Of a stretch of DNA of 57,992 nucleotides, positions 19,290 to 26,749 are shown piece after piece. The DNA is taken from contig NZ_QYUL01000008.1 in NCBI RefSeq assembly GCF_003590795.1, positions 1 to 57,992 of the forward strand, in the 5' to 3' direction. Position numbers and translations under genes: made by a program. The notes under the pieces were generated by a model. The model did not search any database. It was not told the origin of the DNA and saw only the letters and a program-made list of their open reading frames with translations. Each line of letters starts with the position of its first letter. Position 1 is the stretch's first letter. Source of the stretch: Azospirillum cavernae (lineage in GTDB: Bacteria; Pseudomonadota; Alphaproteobacteria; Azospirillales; Azospirillaceae).

Positions 19290-19813
19290 CGCTCGTTCCC
19301 CTTCTGAACCTCGACACCCAGCCACTCCGCGTCGTCGTCGAGGGCGTCCTCAATGCGCTCATGCTGCGCTGCCAGCGCCAGCAGTTGCTCCGTCGCAGCG
19401 ATCGCATCGTGATAGGCGGCGAGCCGTTCACGCAGCATGTCCACCACCGGAAAACGGCCATCGCCGACATCGTCGACGACGACCCAACGGATGCAGCCAC
19501 CGGGGAGGCGAGCAAGGACGGCAGCGCTGTGGCATTCCCACCCGGCGTGCAGCATCGGTGCCCAGCCCAAGACCTCCACCTGATCCGGCGCCACCCGCAG
19601 GCGCTTTGCCGCCTCGGCGACCCGGTTCCGGAGCCACTGCGGCGGGTTGCTCGCATCCTCCAACCCCTTCCGGGCGACAATTCGATCGGCTTCTTTCATT
19701 GCCTCCTCCACAACCGCTCCTGAAGGCTCAAGGGCTGCCGCCGGCTTATCGACCTCAGCACGTCGGCGTGCCTGCTGGTTCGCCTGATTGATGATCGATG
19801 GATCGAGGACCAT
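19286..19813 (-). CDS. Hypothetical protein, 175 aa, first gene of exonuclease operon
   Basis: It starts at ATG 19813 and is the promoter-proximal gene of the leftward operon. The product is acidic and soluble, with helical ends. The middle has a strand-rich segment (GWECHSAAVLARLPGGCIRWVVVDDVGDG). The C-terminus is coiled-coil-like. No family is recognised. Its promoter region lies in the origin segment, near the AATTTCGGAATT-type motif at about 19913-19925. Confidence 0.55.
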   Translation of the reverse strand: MVLDPSIINQANQQARRRAEVDKPAAALEPSGAVVEEAMKEADRIVARKGLEDASNPPQWLRNRVAEAAKRLRVAPDQVEVLGWAPMLHAGWECHSAAVLARLPGGCIRWVVVDDVGDGRFPVVDMLRERLAAYHDAIAATEQLLALAAQHERIEDALDDDAEWLGVEVQKGNER

Positions 19814-20095
19814 AGCAATCTGGCGTCGGATCGTTGGAGGTGGCGTGCGGCGTTTCGTTGGCCAGCCTTCGGCTGCTGTTCAAGCGCAATCACCAAGGCT
19901 CGCCTGCCTATACAATTTCGGAATTACAATAGTATGCTAATCGCCTTTCAGATTCAAGACGCGTGATGCATCCGTCCCTGACGGCCTGTATCTGATTCGG
20001 TTCACCCCGTGGACAGAACCTGCAGCCGGCCCAAGACGCAGCCCGCCTTCGAAAGACCGTGGTTCCTTGGGCATTTCATGAACGCTGTCCATGCC

Positions 20096-20113
20096 CGCCA
20101 GATTTGTGTCGAA
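20096..20113 (+). repeat. Iteron copy 1
   Basis: CGCCAGATTTGTGTCGAA, a perfect match to copy 2, located 88 bp before it in the same orientation. It is a candidate binding site for the Rep initiator. Confidence 0.65.
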
Positions 20114-20183
20114 GACACCTGTGATTGGCCTGACCTTCATCCTCAGAACAATTGTTTTTCGACCAAAAGTGATGAATGTAACC

Positions 20184-20201
20184 CGCCAGATTTGTGTCGA
20201 A
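20184..20201 (+). repeat. Iteron copy 2
   Basis: CGCCAGATTTGTGTCGAA, identical to copy 1 over 18 bases. Confidence 0.65.
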
Positions 20202-20422
20202 AAAGCCAAGAGAGATTTGGGGATCGACAGGTACGCCTTTCTACCGATCCGTTTATCAGTGACAAAAATGCTGGTTCTGGTTTGTCCAATGCTCGGTGTT
20301 TCTGAGCGAAGGGCTATATGGTGGCGTCAAATTTCAAACTCTCACGCGCGCACGCGCGTTATGTATTCTATATATATCCTAGAGGAAAATTTCCCATTTT
20401 TTATCAACGAGTTACGATGTTC

Positions 20423-20440
20423 TCCAACACAAATCCGGCG
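20423..20440 (-). repeat. Iteron copy 4, degenerate
   Basis: Inverted copy with three mismatches to the consensus (TCCAACACAAATCCGGCG). It starts exactly 21 bp before copy 3, so both face the same side of the helix. Confidence 0.55.
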
Positions 20441-20443
20441 GGT

Positions 20444-20461
20444 TTCGACACAAATCTGGCG
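20444..20461 (-). repeat. Iteron copy 3, inverted
   Basis: TTCGACACAAATCTGGCG, the exact reverse complement of copies 1 and 2. The inverted pair (copies 3 and 4) sits nearer the rep gene, as auto-regulatory operators often do. Confidence 0.65.
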
Positions 20462-20702
20462 TTTCCCGACATCGATTTCTCGACAGATGTCAGGAAATCG
20501 CATCAGGAAAAGAGGCGCGGCTACAGCATCGAAACCCCGCAGCCTTTCTGCGCATGATCGCACTGGTTCAGCCACCAAGCCATCGCGGTATCGGCACGCA
20601 GATCACGTGCCACGCGCTTCGAAACACAAGCGTCAAAATCAGGTGTTAATAAAATTCGGATATGATATAATTTTCTACACCATAAAACATGTTGGAGGTA
20701 CC

Positions 20703-21920
20703 TTGAGATCGCAGCCTACCATCATCCCTGCCTACGACATCGCTCCGTTTGGCCCCTCGGAGACGCAGGGTGATGTCAACTGTGCGGTGCCGATCGCCTC
20801 TCCGATCATCGCGACCGAATCCGATCATGCTGGCAACCTGGAGGGTGCCGACACTGAAACGGATGCCGATCTCCTGGCAATGCCTGGCGCTCATGATGGA
20901 CAGCCGCCCAAGATCTTCGGAAACCTGATCAGCCCGACGTCACACAGCGGCTACCCTCTCTGGCTCGGCGCCGTGCATGTCACCCACATCAGCGGCCCGG
21001 AACTCACCCACCTTGATCGCCAGATTTGGACCTATCTTGTGGCTCGCGCATACAACCGGATCGGTCTGGACGACGAGCATCGGATTCCGTATGTCGAGAT
21101 CCGCGAACAGATGAACGAGCGCATGGTCCTGGTCGCCGGTGAAGACGGCAACAAGTCGGTTCGGCGGGCGACGAGCGGCGGACATGAGTCGAACGACCGC
21201 ATCAGGGAAGCGATCGCCAAACTCCAGAAAACAATTGTTGCTTGGGACATCTTTGACGAAGATGAACGAACATCCCAGTCCATCAAACCACTCGCCAAGC
21301 CGGGACGGCCACCGAAGGGTGTGAAACGAGGTGATCGCCAGAGCCAGTTGCTGGGTTCGACTGGGCACGACTACGGCCACGGAGGAGAGCGCGTTCTGCT
21401 GTATTCTTTCCCGGTCCATCTGCGCTCGCTGCTCGGCAATCCAACAACCTTCTCCTACCTGCGCACGCGGGTCGTGTTTTCGTTCACCAGCCAGTACGCG
21501 CTGCGCCTTTACGAGACGCTCCAGCGCTATGCGGACCGCCGCATCAAGCCATGGCTTCTTCGCGTCGATGTGGACCGGCTTCGCCTTCTCATCGGAATCC
21601 GTGAAGGCCAATTGCAGGGCTTCGGTCGGCTTTGGCAGCGTGCCCTACAGCCTGCCCTGGAGCAGATCAACGCCTTCGCCGAGTTTGAGGTTGCCTGTGA
21701 AGTGCACCGTGGCAACGGCCGCGGTTCCCCTGTCGAAGGAGTGACCCTGACCGTCAGGCCCAAGTCTGAGGCCGCCGCAGTTCAGACACTTTACGACGCT
21801 GGACCCGCTGCCCGCAGGAATAGGCGAGCCGTCCCCGACGTTGCGGATCGCCAGGCCGAAGCGGCGGTTGGCGCAACCGCGAAGACGAAGCGGATAAGCC
21901 GATTCAAGCCACGAGATTGA
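20703..21920 (+). CDS. Rep_3-type plasmid replication initiator
   Basis: The start is TTG 20703 with GGAGGTACC directly upstream, a near-perfect ribosome binding site; the product is 405 residues. The region about 105-330 has the tandem winged-helix look of Rep_3 (RepB/RepA/pi) initiators: LTHLDRQIWTYLVARAYN in the first half, then FSFTSQYALRLYETLQRYADRR and LRLLIG...LQGFGRLWQRALQPALEQIN. These proteins bind iterons and open the origin. Iteron-like repeats upstream support the call. The N-terminal 70 residues are acidic and poorly conserved, and the C-terminus is basic. It is also the likely copy-number regulator. Confidence 0.75.
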   Translation: MRSQPTIIPAYDIAPFGPSETQGDVNCAVPIASPIIATESDHAGNLEGADTETDADLLAMPGAHDGQPPKIFGNLISPTSHSGYPLWLGAVHVTHISGPELTHLDRQIWTYLVARAYNRIGLDDEHRIPYVEIREQMNERMVLVAGEDGNKSVRRATSGGHESNDRIREAIAKLQKTIVAWDIFDEDERTSQSIKPLAKPGRPPKGVKRGDRQSQLLGSTGHDYGHGGERVLLYSFPVHLRSLLGNPTTFSYLRTRVVFSFTSQYALRLYETLQRYADRRIKPWLLRVDVDRLRLLIGIREGQLQGFGRLWQRALQPALEQINAFAEFEVACEVHRGNGRGSPVEGVTLTVRPKSEAAAVQTLYDAGPAARRNRRAVPDVADRQAEAAVGATAKTKRISRFKPRD

Positions 21921-22119
21921 ATTCGGAAATTATTTGACATGTCTGTGTAAATTGCGCACTCTGAATCGTGGCAGAGACGTGCCGGGGCACCTGGGCCTGA
22001 ACGCGTCGATGAGTTCCTCGTCTCCTTCTCGACATCGACCGATCCACCGCGATCGGCTCCATGATCGACGTAAACTAGGATCGAGCGCAGCGAGCCGCTG
22101 AACGCGAAGGGGGTCCGCA

Positions 22120-23502
22120 GTGTTCGAATCCAATCCCATTGTCACCATCACGTCCGTCGAGAGCCTGCGCGACCTGAAGAATGCAATACGCACCGCCCTT
22201 CCTATCCTGGGCAGCGGCCACGCCGGCGAGTGCATCGCCCGTGGCTTGCGCCGCAGCACGCACGATGGGCTCGTTTTCGAAATTCGCTCCGGCTCCATCA
22301 CGACGGAAGCGGATCCGGCTGCCTTTGCGCGCCGCGCCGCCGAACTCGGCTATGCGCAGACGGACACTGCGACGCTGGAAGCCGCCTTCGTGGCCGCTAT
22401 GAATGGCTTGGCGGCCAAGGTGCAAGACACCACTCCGCCAACCGCCGATCAGGTCGGCCGCGCCTACGCCCGCGCCAACCTTGGTGCGGTGCGGAGATGC
22501 TCGCCATCGACGGCAACACCGGTCTTCCGTTCCCGAATCCCGGCTCCGTCGAGCGCGCGAAGGAAGCGCTATTCGCTGCCGGCGACTGGAGATCGGTGGC
22601 AGAAGACGCGCTGTCGGCCGCCGGTTACGAGCCGGACGAGGATAGGAAATTCGAGAACGACCTGCTCGATGAGTTCCGGGACGGCGTGGCCCGAGAGACG
22701 GCCAGGATGGCCGCCGAGATCGCCGCGAAGGAAGTCAACCGACTGGCGAATGCCGTTTCCGAGTTGTCGTTCCTCGACGTGGTCGAGGCCCTGCAGGAAG
22801 GACGCCTCGCCCCGGAAGCAGTCGATTTCGAAGATCTCGTTCGAAGATCTCGGCCGCGTTCACGCTGCCGATTTGATCGGCGACGGCACAATCGACTTTG
22901 ACGTCCACGAAGACGATTTCGAAAATGGAATCGAAGGTCACGTCAATAGCGGCCGCGATGACGTGCTGTACGCAGCCGAAGCGGCCGGATACGACTGCGC
23001 TCTCGCCCGTGAAGTCGCCGAGGAGTACGTCTCCGTCGCGACGGAGGTGTTGCGGGAGGCGTGGGCAGTCGCGCAGGCCGACGTAATCAACATGATCAAC
23101 AACGCCCTCCGCGACGAACGCTACATTGTCCGCAGTGTCACAGAGCAGCACGTTGATCTGCATGTTGCCGACGGACAAGCCGGCTTCGGGTATGCCGAGG
23201 TCGTGCTGACGGCTCCTGGCTTGCCGACGATCACGGTACAGGGTGAAGCCACGTTCCTCGTTCCAGACGGTGCCAACCAGGTCGACGATGCGGATGTGGA
23301 GGTGGAAGAGAACACCGGCATCGATCCCGAGGAGCGGATCACGGTCGTAGGCTTGTCGGGCAGCAGTGGGCGCGAGATCGTCCACGAGGTGATCCGCAAC
23401 CACGCCTTCGAAAAGGCGATGAAAGGCATTGTCAAGAAGGCAATCGAAACCGTCATCGAACGGCGTTCTGCCAGTCTCGACGAAGGCTACCCCACCCTCT
23501 GA
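22120..23502 (+). CDS. Unknown protein whose middle third is thrown out of frame by two tandem duplications
   Basis: The frame is open for 460 residues, but residues about 125-240 are Arg/Ser/Pro-rich and unlike protein. In that stretch the +2-shifted frame gives a natural sequence (EMLAIDGNTGLPFPNPG...FLDVVEALQEGRLAPEAVDFEDL). The frame leaves at a duplicated GGTGC (22483-22492) and returns at a duplicated 13-mer TTCGAAGATCTCG (22827-22839 and 22840-22852). Removing one copy of each restores a continuous 454-residue acidic protein. The two insertions total 18 bases, which is why the overall frame survives. No family is recognised. Upstream is a TTGACATGTC element next to a TTCGGAA motif. Confidence 0.65.
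   Translation: MFESNPIVTITSVESLRDLKNAIRTALPILGSGHAGECIARGLRRSTHDGLVFEIRSGSITTEADPAAFARRAAELGYAQTDTATLEAAFVAAMNGLAAKVQDTTPPTADQVGRAYARANLGAVRRCSPSTATPVFRSRIPAPSSARRKRYSLPATGDRWQKTRCRPPVTSRTRIGNSRTTCSMSSGTAWPERRPGWPPRSPRRKSTDWRMPFPSCRSSTWSRPCRKDASPRKQSISKISFEDLGRVHAADLIGDGTIDFDVHEDDFENGIEGHVNSGRDDVLYAAEAAGYDCALAREVAEEYVSVATEVLREAWAVAQADVINMINNALRDERYIVRSVTEQHVDLHVADGQAGFGYAEVVLTAPGLPTITVQGEATFLVPDGANQVDDADVEVEENTGIDPEERITVVGLSGSSGREIVHEVIRNHAFEKAMKGIVKKAIETVIERRSASLDEGYPTL
22483..22492 (+). repeat. 5-bp tandem duplication (frameshifting)
   Basis: GGTGC occurs twice in a row before GGAG. With one copy the gene reads ...NLGAEMLAIDG in a single frame. Confidence 0.7.
22827..22852 (+). repeat. 13-bp tandem duplication (frameshifting)
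   Basis: TTCGAAGATCTCG is repeated exactly, back to back. With one copy the gene reads VDFEDLGRVHAADLIGDG without interruption. Confidence 0.8.
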
Positions 23503-23602
23503 CATCGCCCTGAATGGGTCCTCGTCCCGCTGAGTTGCTCTCAGGGAAATATCTTTCCGAAATCATGTCGAGCGATACAAACATCCACCTAACGGGGCGA
23601 CC

Positions 23603-23875
23603 ATGAGCAAGATCGACGCTACCATCTCCGACACAGCCGAGAACTTGGCGACACCCGTTGGCAGACACGCCAAGGGCCAGCACGATCCGATCTGCGCCGG
23701 CTCGCATGACGGCTGGTACAGCGTTCGTGTCGCCGGCGAAGCACCGGCTCGGCGACTGATCCTGCCGAGGCCCGCGGTACAGCGTGGGACTACTGGTAGC
23801 CGATCCGTCTGTCGAACTTGTGGCGAGCGATGCTGCCGATTCCATTCATCACCCTGGAGCAGGCCCATGCCGTAG
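23603..23875 (+). pseudogene. Possible gene fragment running into a repeat
   Basis: From ATG 23603 about 62 residues look like protein (MSKIDATISDTAENLATPVG...GWYSVRVAGEAPARRL). The frame then enters the repeat that begins near 23801 and becomes Cys/Arg-rich noise. It may be a gene 5' end cut off by the rearrangement that placed the repeat. No clear ribosome binding site is present. Confidence 0.3.
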
Positions 23876-23971
23876 ATCGCAACCTGCAGCAACTCCCCAA
23901 TGCTGAGCAGGAGCGTCACGCAGATGCTGCCCGCCCCCGAACGCTGTCAGCAGATCGTTCCAGCGTCCGGC
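23801..23971 (+). repeat. Direct repeat of about 170 bp, copy 1
   Basis: It is similar, at roughly 85-90% by eye, to 25692-25862 in the same orientation, with one single-base indel. The content is not recognised; leftward frames in both copies begin MTLL(L/F)(S/N)IG(E/K)LLQV but diverge at the indel. It could be a remnant of a mobile element or of a shared gene end. The remaining part of the 23503-24499 gap holds no gene I can support. Confidence 0.65.
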
Positions 23972-24499
23972 GCCCGTACCTCGCTGCCGAGCCGACGGTG
24001 AGCCGCGGAAGTAATCTTTGGCACGATTGCCTTCGCGATGCAGGCCATAGGTCGCTGCGCCCGAAAGCCGACGTCGTCGATGCTGCAAGGCGTTGTCGAC
24101 GGCAGTTTACGTGGACTGTCGTTGCCTTGGTAGCCGCATTGACCGTTTCCGATTTCCCTACTTTGCGACTCTTCAGCGGGCTGAAACACCGACCATCACA
24201 TCTCAAGCATTGCGGCTCACCACGCTGAAGCGGTAGCCGGGGTCTCTGTGAAGCGCAGCAGGCATGCGCGATCGTCTGTGTAAATAATTTCGGAAAACCG
24301 TTAACATTCCACCATAAAATTGGATATCATAAGTCTTGACTGTCGATCCTGAAAATTGACACGCAAGGCCAGTTCGTTATCGCTTTTAGCGAACCGCACA
24401 AGACCTAATCTGAAACCGAAGATGTGGACGAGTTCCAGGCTTCCAGCGACCCGTCACTGGGGCCGCTTACCCAACAACCAGAAAAAAGGAAACCGAGCA

Positions 24500-24703
24500 A
24501 TGCCAAACAAACACATTCTGGAAGGCTTCCAGTGCCCTAAATGTAACAGTGAAGGCCCGTTTCAGATCGAAATCACAACCACGTTTCTTGTCTATGACTC
24601 AGGCGTGGACGAGCAGACTGGCGATAACGAATGGTCGGAAACCAGTCGGTGCCAATGCGAAGAATGCGGCCAACGCGGTACTGTAGCCACGTTTAGGAGT
24701 TAG
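24500..24703 (+). CDS. Small zinc-ribbon protein, 67 aa
   Basis: It carries two Cys pairs, CPKC near the N-terminus and CQCEEC near the C-terminus, around a short beta region (GPFQIEITTTFLVYDSG). This is a zinc-ribbon layout seen in many small plasmid and phage proteins of unknown role. ATG 24500 follows AAGGAAACCGAGCA. It is followed at 24714 by a promoter-like block shared with 31896. Confidence 0.65.
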   Translation: MPNKHILEGFQCPKCNSEGPFQIEITTTFLVYDSGVDEQTGDNEWSETSRCQCEECGQRGTVATFRS

Positions 24704-24713
24704 GTAATTCTAA

Positions 24714-24742
24714 CGTAGCGCGACATGTCACCTTGAGCGTAT
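24714..24742. promoter_or_regulatory. Duplicated control block containing GACATGTC, copy 1
   Basis: TAGCG-C-GACATGTC-A-CCTTGAGCGT is nearly the same as 31898-31922, which lies between the XRE regulator and the 113-aa gene. After it, AAGTTCGGAAAAG leads to an ATG whose first codons (ATG ATT ACC AGT ACG ATC) resemble the start of that gene before the frame stops. It looks like a decapitated copy of that promoter and gene start. The rest of 24743-24907 shows nothing else. Confidence 0.5.
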
Positions 24743-24907
24743 AAGTTCGGAAAAGAAACAGCATGATTACCAGTACGATCTGCGCAACGCTCAATGGAGG
24801 CCTTCAACCGCCACCGGTATGACAGGACACTACAAGTGCAGGCAGTGAATGCTGCCCAGCCTTGCTTTTCGCCGCAGAATTCCGTCAGCGTGGGATGAAG
24901 GGCAGGC

Positions 24908-25471
24908 TCACGACTTGCCCTTCTCGTCGGGCTCCAGATTGCCGATCTCCTTGATCGCAGGCAGCAGCGCCTTGATCTTCTCCGACACCGCGTTGTCGTC
25001 GTAGGTCCAAACGGTGCCGTCATCCAACCGGACCGATCTTACAAATACGAAGGCAGTGAATGCGTGCTCAGTATCATAAGCCCGCGTTCCGTCAGAGCCA
25101 GTCTTACCCGGCGCCAAAGCCGTCCAGTTGCCGGAGTCAGTGCCGGGAACCAGCCAGCGCCCGCCTCGCCGGAGCGGGCGGTTGAACGGGTCATAGTACA
25201 TCGTCACGACCTCGAACGCCGTGATCGGCTTGGTACCAATGTTCTTCCACTTCAGATCTGTCGACAGAGCGAAACGGCTGCTGGCGAAGGCATTCGAGAA
25301 CTTGAAGTCGCTGAGTTCCAAGAATGGTGAATTGTTGATGACGTGGGCCTTGCGGTCCTTGAAGTTCATCTTGTTGTCTTGCGCAATCGCCGGCGAGATC
25401 TCGACGGCGCTCATCACACCGGCGGACGCCAGGAGCGCGAGCACGATCATCCTGGTACCGATCCTGAACAC
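24908..25471 (-). CDS. Exported hypothetical protein, 187 aa
   Basis: GTG 25471 is chosen because a GGGGGG(CAGAGTG) box precedes it; ATG 25450 is an alternative. The N-terminus is a signal peptide (MIVLALLASAGVMSAVEISPAIAQ). The mature part looks like a beta-sandwich of the FxLYxY/DUF-type seen in small periplasmic proteins (FALSTDLKWKNIGTKPITAFEVVTMYYDPFN). Function is unknown. Repeat copy 2 lies just upstream. Confidence 0.6.
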   Translation of the reverse strand: MFRIGTRMIVLALLASAGVMSAVEISPAIAQDNKMNFKDRKAHVINNSPFLELSDFKFSNAFASSRFALSTDLKWKNIGTKPITAFEVVTMYYDPFNRPLRRGGRWLVPGTDSGNWTALAPGKTGSDGTRAYDTEHAFTAFVFVRSVRLDDGTVWTYDDNAVSEKIKALLPAIKEIGNLEPDEKGKS

Positions 25472-25691
25472 CACTCTGCCCCCCTGCCGCTCTATGAAAC
25501 TGACAGCAGTATCGAACCTCAATCCAGGGTCGTCAACGGTGGCTGGCCTTCGCCGCAGATGAGAGAAGTCCTTTTGGACTTGCTGCTTGGGGTGAAGGCA
25601 CGCTTCAAGCAGGGTGCGGTGGAACGACTCATGCAGTCCATCCCCGGTGATTTCGTAACCTCTTGCGGGGGGTGGCCATGGTCTGCTGCCA

Positions 25692-25862
25692 CCGATCCGC
25701 CTGTTGAACTTGTGGCGACCGCCGCTGCCGATTCCGTTCATCGCCCTGGAGCAGGTCCTTGCGTAGATCGAAACCTGCAGCAACTTCCCAATGTTGAACA
25801 GGAGCGTCATGCAGATGCTGCCCGCCCCCGAACGTTGTCAGCAGATCGTTGCAGCGTCCGGC
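25692..25862 (+). repeat. Direct repeat of about 170 bp, copy 2
   Basis: Partner of 23801-23971, same orientation, about 1.9 kb apart. The two copies bracket the zinc-ribbon gene and the exported protein gene and could recombine to delete them. Confidence 0.65.
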
Positions 25863-25899
25863 ACCGGCTAAGACCTTTCAGCCGAACCACTTCGGCATC

Positions 25900-26502
25900 T
25901 CACGCCCTTCCAATCGCCGGGATATGGTTCATCCCGTGCCGCCCCGCACCGGTGCCGTGACCCAATACGATCGGACCGATGACTCGCGTCAGCGCGAGAC
26001 GACGTTCCAGGGACGGCGGCCGCTTGAGATTCCGGTGACGTCCGTCCGCAGACCACTCGATCTCGGAACAGCCGCCGCTACCGTCGCCGATCAGCACGAC
26101 CCCGACCGGATCGACGACGAGACGCGGACACCTGCCGGGCACCTCGTAGTCCTCAACGCCGATCAGGGCGCAGAGATGGACGCCGTCACCGCCGCTCACG
26201 GCCAGAACGCCCTCCAGATAACCGGCGTCGCTCACCTCGAACAGCGCGGGCTGATGGCTCCGGATCGTTGCGATCACGCCTTCCCGGACGAGATCCGGAT
26301 TCTCTGCCGCCATTGCATCGATGTACGGCCAGAGTTTTCGGACATGAGGAAAGGAATGCGTGTGTGTACGACCGGGGATCGGCTTGGAAAGACGCTTCCA
26401 CCAGAGATCGACGATCGGGCGAATCGAGGAAGGCAACGTCCCCATGAACAGGGCGTCGCGGATCAATTCGGGCAGGACGGGGGTAGGTAGTGATTTGCTC
26501 AC
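25900..26502 (-). CDS. Hypothetical protein, 200 aa
   Basis: GTG 26502 has GGAG upstream and overlaps the stop of the frameshifted 77-aa gene (GTGA), which fixes the start. The product has a helical N-terminus (PTPVLPELIRDALFMGTLPSSIRPIVDLWWKRL), then a beta-rich region with repeated Val/Gly strands (YEVPGRCPRLVVDPVGVVLIG). No motif is recognised. It is the last gene of the leftward set that begins at about 28236. Confidence 0.55.
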   Translation of the reverse strand: MSKSLPTPVLPELIRDALFMGTLPSSIRPIVDLWWKRLSKPIPGRTHTHSFPHVRKLWPYIDAMAAENPDLVREGVIATIRSHQPALFEVSDAGYLEGVLAVSGGDGVHLCALIGVEDYEVPGRCPRLVVDPVGVVLIGDGSGGCSEIEWSADGRHRNLKRPPSLERRLALTRVIGPIVLGHGTGAGRHGMNHIPAIGRA

Positions 26503-26731
26503 GATGGTCTCCGTTTGATTGGTTTCCAGAAATTGCTTCCGGAAGAGTTGGGCTTGGTCTTGGTCTTGGCATGCGTTAGGTCCGGCGCCATGCGGGTACC
26601 GGCGGGCAACGGCTCGTAAAGGATCAACGGATCGGCGCCGAGGAAGGCGTTCTCGGCATCCTCGCCTCGGTGGCGAGATCCGTTTCCGCAAATCGTTTCC
26701 GAAAATCAGCGTCGTTGATGATACTGTCCAC
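26499..26731 (-). pseudogene. Small operon gene with a one-base frameshift
   Basis: GTG 26731 follows CGAGGACATCC. It gives DSIINDADFRKRFAETDLATEA, then breaks. Adding one base near 26664 continues into EDAENAFLGADPLILYEPLP and on to a basic tail ending WKPIKRRPS, stopping exactly where the next gene starts. The rebuilt product is 77 residues. The natural look of both halves and the stop/start overlap argue for a real gene that is either mutated or misread here. Confidence 0.55.
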
Positions 26732-26749
26732 GGATGTCCTCGACCTCAA

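Larger units (their letters stand above)
19814..20702. other. Probable plasmid replication origin (oriV)
   Basis: This 889-bp region lies directly before the rep gene. It holds four copies of an 18-bp iteron-like repeat in two orientations, a GC-alternating palindrome (about 20342-20362) and an AT-rich tract (about 20360-20410). Together these match the usual layout of a Rep_3-type origin. By chance one rightward frame stays open from 20091 through the whole region into rep, but it encodes the repeats themselves and is not a credible N-terminus. Confidence 0.7.

Noticed and set aside
20342..20362. CRISPR or Z-DNA element
   Set aside because: A single CG-alternating palindrome without spacers; better seen as part of the origin. 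No CRISPR array was seen in the window.
20091..20702. Long N-terminal extension of the rep gene
   Set aside because: The open frame runs through the iterons and AT-rich origin DNA, while a strong GGAGGT box sits right before TTG 20703.
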